Assembly (NCBI GenBank): GCA_050789255.1
Contig: JBOZRQ010000008.1
Location: 1-64,000, forward strand
DNA from: JBOZRQ01 sp050789255
Lineage (GTDB): Bacteria; Bacillota; Sulfobacillia; Symbiobacteriales; Symbiobacteriaceae
Reading direction: 5' to 3'
Length of the DNA stretch: 64,000 bases
Within the stretch, counting starts at the first letter, position 1. Every line of letters starts with the position of its first letter. Positions 33,322-40,879 of the stretch are shown here, piece by piece. A program made the translations under genes and the position numbers. The notes under the pieces are model-generated. The model worked only from the letters and a program-made list of their open reading frames with translations, made no database searches and had not been told where the DNA came from.

Positions 33322-33648
33322 TTAACGATACTCCTCCCGCACCGGGTGGAAGATGTCGATCACGACGCAGTCGCCTTCTACCGGATACCCCGAGTGCGGG
33401 GTGCCTCCCGGGATGGCGTAGGAATCTCCGGCTGAGAAGATCACCTCGTGGTCGCCCATCAGCATACGAATCTTGCCCTGCACCACGTACCCGATCTGGT
33501 CGTGCGGGTGCTGATGGACCGGCACGCCGGAGCCAGCCTTCAAGGTGACTTCACAGAGCATCATGTTCGGCGTTTCGGTCATGGTCCTGCGGAACACACC
33601 GGGCAGCATCTCCACCGCCTGGGCCTCACTGTTACGCTTGTACTGCAT
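33322..33648 (-). CDS. Cupin-domain protein
   Basis: The 108-residue protein is a single small cupin. Metal-binding residues lie in the two usual motifs: GVPVHQHPHDQIGYVVQGK (His, His, Gln/Glu region) and GDSYAIPGGTPHSG (final His). ATG 33648 is chosen because GGGAGG lies 7 bases upstream; the adjacent ATG 33651 is only 4 bases from it. Single-domain cupins act as dioxygenases, isomerases or sensors, and nothing here chooses among them. It is the first gene of a probable pair with the membrane protein downstream. Confidence 0.85.
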   Translation of the reverse strand: MQYKRNSEAQAVEMLPGVFRRTMTETPNMMLCEVTLKAGSGVPVHQHPHDQIGYVVQGKIRMLMGDHEVIFSAGDSYAIPGGTPHSGYPVEGDCVVIDIFHPVREEYR

Positions 33649-33651
33649 CAT

Positions 33652-34146
33652 GGTACCTCCCGTGTATATGTAGGGCTCGTTCACTCCTCGAACTCGGCGT
33701 CAGGGTATTGAGGCGGGGCCTCTCCCTCAGATTGAAGGATGCGCGGGTATTTCGCCGCGGCGTCCAGCGCCCTTATTCGTCCACAGACGTAACAATAGTG
33801 GCCGCGGTGTTTCTTCCCCGTGTCCTCTCCCCCCTCTCACTAATGGTAGGTGAGGCGCCCGGGATTTGGCAAGCGGGGCTTACCCCTGCGCGTGTATCAG
33901 GAAATGGCTGCCTTCCGGGGGCGCCTGACCACCCGGACAGCGCCCCTCTGGCTGGGCGTGCCCCTGCCCGACGCGCCGGAGACCGGGGCGAGATCCACAT
34001 CCGGCTCCTCAGCCCTGTCCCCCGCTGATGGTGCTGCTCCTGTGCCTGTACATCCTCCAGAATGACTCGTTTCAGTCATGCGCCCGGTGCGGCTGCGGAT
34101 TACACTGGGAAGTGTGCTGTTGATTGAGCATTCAAGGGGAGCAGTC
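33652..34146. other. 495-base stretch without a convincing gene
   Basis: The first part must hold the minus-strand cupin promoter, and the last 10 bases hold the AAGGGGAG ribosome site of the next plus-strand gene. Short open frames exist (for example 33850-34065) but lack ribosome sites and recognisable motifs. I see no RNA gene or strong hairpin. Confidence 0.5.
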
Positions 34147-34740
34147 ATGAAGAGCAGGGTATTTCTTCGTGTGGCCGGACTTGCGGCCATCATCGGCGGG
34201 TTCATCTGGATATTCAAGGGCGCCGCCTTGGCCGTGCTGCCGTCCGGTAACCCTGGGCGGCAGCAGTACAGAAGCTCGCAGTCCTTCATGCCCTGGTTCG
34301 GATGCGGATTGGCCTGCATCGGCATCGCCATGGCGGGTCTGTACCGTACGACCCCGGTCAAGACCGCCTTTCAACGCTGGAGCCTCCGGCTGGCCGTTCT
34401 GGGCTCCTTCCTGTACTGCTTGGGCACCCTGTCACGCATGTCCATGAACCTGAGCGTTCAGTGGGAACCAGTTCAGCCCATCGGTCTTCTGCTGGCGATC
34501 GTCGGCATGCTGCTGTCGAGCATCAGCGTGCTGCGAGCCAGGGTCCTGCCGTACTGGTGCCGAGTGTTGATGCTGCTGGGCTCTCTCTGCCTGCTGATCT
34601 TCAATGACCAGTTCATCACCGCCTGGTCATCCGTTCCCTTCGGAGCGGTCTGGATCGCCCTCGGGATCTATCTGGCGGGTGCGCCGCTGCCGGAGAAACA
34701 GGGAGTCGATCGGCGCAGCGGGATGGGATCTTTCTTGTGA
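34147..34740 (+). CDS. Hypothetical membrane protein (about six helices)
   Basis: I do not recognise a family in this 197-residue protein. It begins MKSRVFLRVAGLAAIIGGFI and shows about six hydrophobic segments spread over its length, with a short soluble tail (PEKQGVDRRSG). ATG 34147 has AAGGGGAG 5 bases upstream. The pattern is that of small DUF-type membrane proteins with no known function. A hairpin of the 18.4/30.9-kb family follows after 9 bases and separates it from the convergent DUF4328 gene. Confidence 0.72.
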   Translation: MKSRVFLRVAGLAAIIGGFIWIFKGAALAVLPSGNPGRQQYRSSQSFMPWFGCGLACIGIAMAGLYRTTPVKTAFQRWSLRLAVLGSFLYCLGTLSRMSMNLSVQWEPVQPIGLLLAIVGMLLSSISVLRARVLPYWCRVLMLLGSLCLLIFNDQFITAWSSVPFGAVWIALGIYLAGAPLPEKQGVDRRSGMGSFL

Positions 34741-34749
34741 TGATGATGT

Positions 34750-34787
34750 GAGCCCTTGGTCTCGCCGGATGGTGAGACCGGGGGCTC
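34750..34787. terminator. Hairpin between convergent genes (dispersed hairpin family)
   Basis: GAGCCCTTGGTCTC and GAGACCGGGGGCTC enclose a 10-base loop, GCCGGATGGT, nearly identical to the loop at 18441-18450. It is the third copy of this hairpin in the window. Confidence 0.75.
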
Positions 34788-34796
34788 GTTGTGTCC

Positions 34797-35519
34797 CTAT
34801 GGGCGGGGGGCTGCGAACTCGGAAACCACTCTCGCACGGCCAAGTTGCCGGTGTGCGATTTTGAGCACCAACCATGTACACAGCGAAAGCCCTGTCAAGA
34901 CAAGGAGGCCACTCACCAGCCCCAGGCCGGTCGACGAGTGGACTTGTTCCAAGGTCGTCGCTCGCGATATTTGACTTGAAAACATCCGGCCCGATATGCC
35001 AGCGGCCAGCATGCAAAGCCACCAGATTACCGCCACCGGGGTGCGTGGAGCATCTTTCCAAGCTCCGAGACTTTCGGCGTCCGGCGGGGCGGAACTTGCT
35101 CGCCAGAGATGCTGCAAGGTTGCTATGGGCATCCACAAGGTTGCGACCGGTACGATCCAACTGATCGCTGCCCATCCCGGTGAGATCTCGGGTTCTTCCA
35201 CGCCAATCTCAGGCAGCGCTTTGTGGGCGTGGTACACCCACACCATCGTGACACCGATCCCCAACAACTGAACCCAAATAGCCAATCGAGCCCAGGTATC
35301 GTAGCTGTTCCCCAGGGGTAGCAGTCTGGCAACTGCGCTGCCGCTTACGGCCACGGTTGGGCTGACCGCACGCCAGTACTCGAATAGGAAATAGGTTGCA
35401 ATTGCCCGCAGCAAGGCTCCACCGGCCAAGAGATACACCGTAATCTGTGCCCAGGTTCTGGCCCTGACCGTGTGGACCCCGAGATGAGGCTCCGCCAGTG
35501 GAATGTGTAGCGGGTTCAT
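34797..35519 (-). CDS. DUF4328-like membrane protein
   Basis: The 240-residue protein has about five hydrophobic helices and the pattern of DUF4328 proteins (PF14219), notably GWAAISWIVPVATLWMPIAT, then LQHLWRAS, with a WARLAIWVQLLGIGVTMVWVYHA helix before it. The function of the family is unknown. ATG 35519 is chosen because GAAAGGAA lies about 7 bases upstream; the frame runs 20 codons further but without a ribosome site. It appears to be monocistronic. The upstream 790-base spacer holds no gene. Confidence 0.8.
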   Translation of the reverse strand: MNPLHIPLAEPHLGVHTVRARTWAQITVYLLAGGALLRAIATYFLFEYWRAVSPTVAVSGSAVARLLPLGNSYDTWARLAIWVQLLGIGVTMVWVYHAHKALPEIGVEEPEISPGWAAISWIVPVATLWMPIATLQHLWRASSAPPDAESLGAWKDAPRTPVAVIWWLCMLAAGISGRMFSSQISRATTLEQVHSSTGLGLVSGLLVLTGLSLCTWLVLKIAHRQLGRARVVSEFAAPRP

Positions 35520-35697
35520 GCATGACTTCCTTTCAAGAATGAAGGAGGATCGCTTCGATATAGTTACAGAATTCAACAAACAGTAAGCGGAATCCCTCTT
35601 TTACCACAGGCATCGTGCGAGTGTCCCAAGCCCTAACCCATCGTGCGGCTGAGGCTGACTCAAGAACCCCTAATGGCTCACGACATGGGAAGTAGAA

Positions 35698-35734
35698 GAC
35701 GGCGCTCCTTCCCCCCTGGGTTGGCGGCGCCGTC
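35698..35734. terminator. Hairpin, possible terminator
   Basis: GACGGCGC and GCGCCGTC pair over a 21-base loop, followed by CTTTCG. No gene clearly ends into it from either side, so it may belong to a lost gene or an unrecognised RNA. Confidence 0.4.
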
Positions 35735-35751
35735 CTTTCGCTTCCTAAGGC

Positions 35752-35773
35752 CATGATGAAAGCATGATGAAGG
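35752..35773. repeat. Two tandem 11-bp repeats
   Basis: CATGATGAAAG is followed directly by CATGATGAAGG and then a partial third unit, CATGATC. Confidence 0.6.
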
Positions 35774-36107
35774 CATGATCACCGTTTGCCGATCGCTTCC
35801 GAAAATCTGATAACTGCATACCGGAATTCCATATACATCCTCAAAGCACCAGTTGGTTGCCAGGTCGGTCAGCCGACCAGTCCCCCAGAGCCTCTGCCAG
35901 GCTCGGAAGCCTGCCCCTTCCTCATCAACTCAGGGTTACCCCGGCATCTCGGCGCACCCCTGAGGTACACAGCCGTGCATAGATCTCTCAGGTTGGTGCT
36001 CGCTTACGAAGTGAAGTGCTGTACCAGCACAAGCGCGTCCGCTGACCATGCCGGCGTCCTCACTAAGTCGCCACGACTGTTCCGCGAGGCCTGAAGACCA
36101 TACTGCG

Positions 36108-36225
36108 GAAGGCTTGGCAGACGCAGGTGATCTGCGTGTGGCTAGGATTCCGAAGGCTTGCTGAAAGCTTGTCGACGTCATGTCGAAGGCTTGTCGTAGC
36201 GATCCATACACCTGCGAAAAGTTTG
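36108..36225. repeat. 11-bp phased direct-repeat array upstream of 36308 gene
   Basis: GAAGGCTTG or a variant occurs at 36108, 36152, 36163, 36185 and (GAAAAGTTTG) 36216. The first four are spaced by 44, 11 and 22 bases, multiples of 11. Positions 36151-36194 read as four consecutive 11-base units with consensus cGAAgGCTTGt, the third being degenerate. The array ends about 80 bases before the ATG of the next gene. Helical phasing suggests cooperative protein binding. Confidence 0.6.
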
Positions 36226-36307
36226 TCGGTAACTGTTCGAACCATTGCTACTATGAACCCGTATACCAGATTGCTACCAAATGGATCCTAGGAGGGATAT
36301 TGAAGTC

Positions 36308-36910
36308 ATGGCCGAGAAGCGAGACATGACCCCTGAGGCTGCGAACAAGGCTCTGGAGGATTTCCTGAACGCCCAGCAGGATGCACCCACCGTCCATCAG
36401 GTCGAGCAGCGGCTTGAGCTGCACCTCACCGGTACCGACGCCTACATCCCCAGCTACACCCGGCAGGTGATGGACAAGAACCACGGCGCCCCGGTTGAGG
36501 CGGTTCTCACCAAGACCGATGCCGGCGCCAAGAAGGTGTACATCTACCCCGCGGAACAGCCGGTCGACAAGTCCGCACGGCAACTGCGTGGCGACGACAC
36601 AATGGGCCCCGCCCGCTTTGCTTTCGGCGTGCCCCTTCGGATTCTCGGCCTGAAGCTCCCTCCGACCCGCAAGATCATCCTCCCCCTAAAGACCCTGGAT
36701 GTGCCCAAGCAGGGCACCGTCTACTGGGCCTCCTTCGCTGAGATCGAGAAGGAGAGTCGCGACATCGACGCCGAAGCGCTTGCGGCTGCCAAGCAGGCGA
36801 AGGCCGCGAAGGCCAAGGCCCGGAAGTCCCGCAAGTCCGCCGCGGCCTCCGACGCCAGCTCGCCCGCTCCGGCGCCGCAGACCGGGACTGCGAATGGGAC
36901 TGAGAAGTAA
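36308..36910 (+). CDS. Hypothetical protein with Lys/Ala-rich tail
   Basis: I do not recognise this 200-residue protein. Residues 1-50 are acidic and probably helical (MTPEAANKALEDFLNAQQ). Residues 50-150 look like a compact mixed alpha/beta domain with several proline-rich turns (FAFGVPLRILGLKLPPTRKI). The tail from about 155 is a helix rich in Ala and Lys (AAAKQAKAAKAKARKSRKS) ending in a Ser/Ala/Pro stretch, similar in character to histone-H1-like nucleic-acid-binding tails. ATG 36308 has GGAGGG about 11 bases upstream. A phased repeat array lies upstream and may regulate it. Nucleic acid binding is only a suggestion from the tail. Confidence 0.65.
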   Translation: MAEKRDMTPEAANKALEDFLNAQQDAPTVHQVEQRLELHLTGTDAYIPSYTRQVMDKNHGAPVEAVLTKTDAGAKKVYIYPAEQPVDKSARQLRGDDTMGPARFAFGVPLRILGLKLPPTRKIILPLKTLDVPKQGTVYWASFAEIEKESRDIDAEALAAAKQAKAAKAKARKSRKSAAASDASSPAPAPQTGTANGTEK

Positions 36911-36964
36911 CCATACACATACTGCCCCCCTGGTCGCGCCGATCGTTGATTCCAAGGGGCCGCG

Positions 36965-36999
36965 AAGGGACCGCCAAGCCTATTGCTCGGCGGTCCCTT
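36965..36999. terminator. Hairpin after the Lys/Ala-rich gene
   Basis: AAGGGACCGCC and GGCGGTCCCTT form an 11-bp perfect stem. There is no T-run on the plus side. A weaker imperfect hairpin (CCCCCTGG with CCAAGGGG) lies just before it. Confidence 0.6.
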
Positions 37000-37329
37000 C
37001 TACGTGGGTTGCGCTGCAAAGTAATGCTCCACCGCATGCCTGAACGAGCGCATCAAGAACGCACGTGCCCCTTTTGCTGACCTCAGCCTTCGGAGCGAAC
37101 CTGTCAAAGCCGTGGTAACAACCCGGAAACAGCTCGAAGTCAACCGGCACGCCGGCTCTTCTATGGTTATCGACATACTGGATGGTCTCATCTCGAAACG
37201 GCTCCAGGTCGCCGACGAACGTGACGGTCGGGGATCATGGGGTACAGCGGCATCTGAAAGGCGATGTTCACTTCGCCCTTGTCTCTGGCATACAGGGTCA
37301 GGGCCGCAGTCAGCCGCCCCGCGACAACT
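37000..37329 (-). pseudogene. Acetyl-esterase-type alpha/beta hydrolase remnant (deleted and frameshifted)
   Basis: Reading the minus strand in shifting frames recovers pieces of an alpha/beta-hydrolase-3 esterase: VVAGRLTAALTLYARDKGE, FQMPLYPMIPDR, then in another frame TVTFVGDLEPFRDE, FELFPGCYHGFDRFAPKAE with the catalytic His, and in a third frame FLMRSFRHAVEHYF. The nucleophile elbow (GxSxG) that should precede RLTAALTL is missing, as is a long segment between YPMI and TVTF. Nothing is translatable over the whole length. The remnant lies between two hypothetical genes and has no ribosome site. It parallels the other deleted hydrolase at 32.0 kb. Confidence 0.68.
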
Positions 37330-37390
37330 CCTCAGCCTTCAGAGTTCACCTAACGCAAAAAGGCAGGAACGGCGGGAGTAGACCGAGCAC

Positions 37391-37939
37391 CTAGTAGACC
37401 CGAAGAGCAGCATGAAGGATGACCGTATTTGACGCCCCCCCTGGCTTAAGCGTCACAGTCTTCGCGATTCTGTAACTTCCCACCGGCGCCTCTTCAGGTA
37501 CCTTGATCGATTCTGGCACCTTCATGTCATAACCGATGAGAGGAAGGATCGGGTCCTGATCGATCGGTGCCCAACCGGGTGTATTGTTCTTTGACCCAGT
37601 CCAAAGGACGTACTGACGAACCCACGTGGTGCCATTCCAACACTCCAGGTAAGACTCAATACCGCGGCCGCCAGCTACTGATGGAGGGCTCTCAACGACC
37701 ATGGTCAACACCTCGCCAGGCTTTGCTTGGTACGTGCTCAGAGACAGCCGTAGGTCCCTGGAGGCGTTCTCTTCAGAGGCGGAAAGCGACGGCGGTTCTG
37801 CGCAAACGGCATCGTTGGTTTCTGTGCCTTTGGATCCAACGTTTTTGGGCGATCCGCTAGGTGAACAGGTCCCTATCACAAATAGTGAAAGAACACCGAC
37901 CCATAGCGATATTCGACCCAAGCGCCTGCCGTTGGCCAC
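37391..37939 (-). CDS. Hypothetical exported protein with immunoglobulin-like domain
   Basis: The 182-residue protein starts with a signal-like sequence (GRRLGRISLWVGVLSLFVIG) followed by TCSPSGSP. The Cys could be a lipidation site, although Thr at -1 is atypical. After a low-complexity stretch, residues 60-182 look like one Ig-like sandwich: LRLSLSTYQAKPGEVLTMVV, the ECWNGTTWVRQYVLW middle, and GSYRIAKTVTLKPGG near the end. It resembles Ig-type domains in surface and sporulation proteins, but I cannot name the family. GTG 37939 has GGGGGAG 6 bases upstream. No partner is evident. Confidence 0.62.
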   Translation of the reverse strand: MANGRRLGRISLWVGVLSLFVIGTCSPSGSPKNVGSKGTETNDAVCAEPPSLSASEENASRDLRLSLSTYQAKPGEVLTMVVESPPSVAGGRGIESYLECWNGTTWVRQYVLWTGSKNNTPGWAPIDQDPILPLIGYDMKVPESIKVPEEAPVGSYRIAKTVTLKPGGASNTVILHAALRVY

Positions 37940-38027
37940 GTGGCACTCCCCCTACCCCAGCATTGTCTCATTTACCAAACAGTATAATCATTCTGCATTG
38001 AATTTGAGAAGTACTGGTACGAACAGG

Positions 38028-38063
38028 AGGCGCCCCCAGCCGTGATTCGGCGGGAGGCGCCCT
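38028..38063. terminator. GC-rich hairpin between divergent units
   Basis: AGGCGCCCCCAGCCG pairs with CGGCGGGAGGCGCCCT over a 5-base loop, followed by TCTTCTG. It lies upstream of both flanking genes, so it may insulate them or terminate a short leader transcript. Confidence 0.5.
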
Positions 38064-38171
38064 TCTTCTGTAACACCACTTGCAGATATACTTCACAAAA
38101 ATAATAACATATACACTGTTTTTGCGTGTAGAATAAAATCACCTATGTCCCTGTCAAGGAAGGGGATTCCG

Positions 38172-38960
38172 TTGGCCAACCTGATGATCGTCGATGACTC
38201 CAAACTGATTCGGCAGCGGTTGCGCTCGATTCTGGAGACGCTGGGACATCGCATCGTCGCCGAAGCGGAAAACGGGAAAGAGGCCATAGAGATCTACGAA
38301 CGCAAGGCGGACGAGATCGATCTGATCACGCTGGACATCGAGATGCCCGGCATTAACGGCATTGAGGTGCTCCGTCTTATCCAACAACAGAATCCCTCGG
38401 CGAACATCGTCATGATCAGCTCCGTCGAGGATCGGGCCAAGGTCCATCAAGCGATCAAACTCGGGGCGAAGCACTATTTTGTCAAGCCCTTCTCTGAAGA
38501 GAAGGTCCGAGAGGTCATCGACAAAGTGCTCGACCACGAACCAGCCCCCGGCCAACGGCCACACCAACCGCCGAAACCGCAACCCGAACCCGTTGCTGCC
38601 AGGTCATCAGATGAACCGCCCCTGCCGGCAGAGCGCCTGGCTGATTTGCCGTTCGAGCTGTTCCATATGGATGAACGCACCATCCTGATCATTCGGCGGC
38701 AGATCGTAGATGGCGACCTACCTCATCTGCACGGTGCACTGCAGGGCCTGCTCTACTTCCGGAAGATGAAGTTCGTGGTCGAATTCTGGGAGCCGGCAAA
38801 GCACCCCGAAGGTTCCCGTATGCTCCTGGACTTTATCCAAACCGTGAGAGACCGCCAGGGGCGAGCTGCCGTCGTCACGGCCGACCCTAGCTATTATGCG
38901 CACTGGGTCTCGGTCCTGCGGGATGAGGTCTACCGCGCGTACAAGGAGATCAAGTGGTGA
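38172..38960 (+). CDS. CheY-like response regulator with C-terminal extension
   Basis: The 262-residue protein begins with a receiver domain: the acidic pair in LMIVDDSKLIRQRLRSIL, phosphoacceptor Asp in LITLDIEMPGINGIE near residue 55, MISS near 83 and the Lys in HYFVKPFSEEK near 104. A proline-rich linker (125-145) leads to a C-terminal domain of about 110 residues (LPFELFHMDERTILIIRRQI) that I do not recognise and that lacks an HTH. I prefer the TTG at 38172, with AAGGGG 6 bases upstream; ATG 38145 has no ribosome site. It is the first of three genes with the phospholipase fusion and the kinase, and is presumably the phosphate acceptor for the kinase's HPt domain. Confidence 0.82.
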   Translation: MANLMIVDDSKLIRQRLRSILETLGHRIVAEAENGKEAIEIYERKADEIDLITLDIEMPGINGIEVLRLIQQQNPSANIVMISSVEDRAKVHQAIKLGAKHYFVKPFSEEKVREVIDKVLDHEPAPGQRPHQPPKPQPEPVAARSSDEPPLPAERLADLPFELFHMDERTILIIRRQIVDGDLPHLHGALQGLLYFRKMKFVVEFWEPAKHPEGSRMLLDFIQTVRDRQGRAAVVTADPSYYAHWVSVLRDEVYRAYKEIKW

Positions 38961-38978
38961 GGACGGGAGGTGTTGACT

Positions 38979-40847
38979 GTGCCTGACTGGGAGAATCCGC
39001 TTGACTATCCCTTCTTGAATACGCTGGGCTACGAGGACTTCGTGGCGATTCTCCCCCATACCAGCGAGCACGAGTACCCAGACGGAACGCTGATTCTGGC
39101 GCCAAGCGAGGCCAGCAGCAACCTTCATATCATCCTATCTGGCCAGGTCCACGTCAGCGATGCAGATCAAACCGACGTGACCCTCGCCAAGTTGGGTCGG
39201 GGCCGATTCTTTGATGCATGGTCTTGCTTCACGGGGGAGCCTGTCCGTACAGACTTTCGCGCCGACGGCCCCGTCACAACCTTATCCATCTCACGCACGG
39301 GCATGCGGAGGTTGATGGACAGCAGCCCCGATTTCCGGGACCAGGTCTTTCAGTCGATGATGAAGCAAGTCAGCCCGGTACCCGATCAACCAGTGTCCGG
39401 GAGCCCATCCCCCGCCGGCCTGCGGCTGGATGAGGCCAGAGAACTGCGCTTAGGACCGCTTGTGGGCAAGAGTGCGTTTATCCAGTCGATGAAAGCACAG
39501 ATTCCGGTCCTCGCTGCCGGCGACCAGCCGCTCGTACTGACCGGCGAGGCCGGCGTGGGCAAGTTCCACATCGCCAGCAAGATCCATGATGCCTCCAGCC
39601 GCAGTCTTGGGCGCCTGCTGAGTATGAGCGCCAACAGCTACGACCCCTTGGCGTGGGAGACGATCGTGAGGGCCGCTGAAGGTGGAACCATCATTTTGGA
39701 GCAAGCCGATCTGTTTCCGGCGGCGCTGCTTCATCGCCTGGTTCGATCTGCGGAGAGGTCCCGGGTGATCATGACGGGTGAAACCAGACCCGATATTCCG
39801 GCACATCACGTACCGATTATCCCGCTCAGGGAGCGTTCAGAAGATATTCCCGACCTCGTGTACGACTTCTTGAGAAACTACGGCCTTGCCGATCCGGCAG
39901 CATCGATCACCGAGGAGGCCCTGCGCCTGGTGACGATCTTTCCTTACCAGGGCGACAACATCGACGGGCTCCATCGCGTCGTGCAGGGTGCGCTCGCACG
40001 CAGCGAGGGCAAGCTGGTCCGTGGCCTGCACTTGCGGTTCGAACGGGTCCGAAAGCCCGGAACGAGGCCCACCGTCGGGCTGGCGCTGGGCAGTGGCTCG
40101 GTGCGGGGAGCAGCACACGTCGGCGTCATGAAGGTGTTTGAGGATGAGCAAATCCCCATCGACCTGATAACGGGATCGAGCGTGGGATCGTTTATCGGGG
40201 CGCTGTATGCGGGGGGCCAGCCGATCTCCGCGTTCGAGCGGGTGCTGCCGACCGTACGTTGGGGGCAGCTCGTGGAGCTGACCATGCCGCCCAAAGCGTT
40301 CGTACATAACCGCCGGATGATCCGGTTTGTCGAGTCCTACATTGGCCCCGTCGACTTTCGCGATCTGCGCATTCCCTTCGCCGCCGTCGCTGCGGACGCT
40401 GCGACCGGAGAGGCGTACATTCTGAACTCCGGCCGGGTATCGGAAGCGATCTGCGCGTCGACAGCGATTCCGGGGGTGATGCAACCGGTCCAATACCGAG
40501 ATCGGCTGCTGATTGACGGCGGCGTCGTCCATCCCGTTCCCGTCTTGTTGGCCAAGGCTATGGGCGCCGATCTCGTCATCGCCATTGATCTCAGCACCAC
40601 CTCCTATGCGAAGCGGTCTCCGAGCAGCTTCGTCGCATCGATCTTAAATACGATCGAGATCATGAGCGATAACATCCTGCGGGAAGAGCTGCAGCTGGCG
40701 GATGTTGTGCTCAACCCGCGGTTGGAGACGCAGGAACTGACCTTCAAGGCCTCGGCTGCGTTCATTCGAAAGGGTGTTGAGGTCACGCGCGAAGTGGTGA
40801 CTGACATCAAGCGGAAGCTGTATTACGCAACGGTTGCAGAGAGGTAA
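38979..40847 (+). CDS. cNMP-binding / degenerate AAA+ / patatin-like phospholipase fusion protein
   Basis: This 622-residue protein joins three domains. Residues 15-120 are a cyclic-nucleotide-binding-type barrel (YPDGTLILAPSEAS, LHIILSGQVHV). Residues 155-350 resemble the sigma54-activator AAA+ fold (LGPLVGKSAFIQ, GEAGVGKFH as Walker A, GGTIILEQAD in place of GGTLFLDE, then PLRERSEDIPDLVYDFL). The GAFTGA loop is gone and both Walker motifs are degenerate, so ATP hydrolysis is doubtful. Residues 365-622 are a patatin lipase of RssA/NTE type with the oxyanion GSGSVRGAAH, nucleophile GSSVGS near 399 and Asp in LIDGGVVHPVP near 513. GTG 38979 has GGGAGG 8 bases upstream. It is probably a signal-gated phospholipase acting at the membrane. 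Confidence 0.85.
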   Translation: MPDWENPLDYPFLNTLGYEDFVAILPHTSEHEYPDGTLILAPSEASSNLHIILSGQVHVSDADQTDVTLAKLGRGRFFDAWSCFTGEPVRTDFRADGPVTTLSISRTGMRRLMDSSPDFRDQVFQSMMKQVSPVPDQPVSGSPSPAGLRLDEARELRLGPLVGKSAFIQSMKAQIPVLAAGDQPLVLTGEAGVGKFHIASKIHDASSRSLGRLLSMSANSYDPLAWETIVRAAEGGTIILEQADLFPAALLHRLVRSAERSRVIMTGETRPDIPAHHVPIIPLRERSEDIPDLVYDFLRNYGLADPAASITEEALRLVTIFPYQGDNIDGLHRVVQGALARSEGKLVRGLHLRFERVRKPGTRPTVGLALGSGSVRGAAHVGVMKVFEDEQIPIDLITGSSVGSFIGALYAGGQPISAFERVLPTVRWGQLVELTMPPKAFVHNRRMIRFVESYIGPVDFRDLRIPFAAVAADAATGEAYILNSGRVSEAICASTAIPGVMQPVQYRDRLLIDGGVVHPVPVLLAKAMGADLVIAIDLSTTSYAKRSPSSFVASILNTIEIMSDNILREELQLADVVLNPRLETQELTFKASAAFIRKGVEVTREVVTDIKRKLYYATVAER

Positions 40848-40879
40848 GCCGCCTGGGAAAGAGGGGCCATCTAGCGATC

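Larger units (their letters stand above)
35520..36307. other. 788-base intergenic region with hairpin and 11-bp repeats
   Basis: No frame here has both a ribosome site and recognisable content. It holds a hairpin at 35698-35734 (GACGGCGC with GCGCCGTC), an 11-bp tandem repeat at 35752-35773, and an 11-bp phased repeat array at 36108-36225 just before the next gene. The AGGAGGG at 36291 belongs to that gene. Confidence 0.55.

Noticed and set aside
33850..34065. Small 71-codon frame in the 33.7-34.1 kb gap
   Set aside because: There is no ribosome site and no recognisable motif, and the composition is Pro/Ala/Ser-rich as expected from random G+C-rich sequence.
36108..36225. CRISPR array
   Set aside because: The repeats are 9-11 bases with no spacers of constant length and no cas genes nearby.
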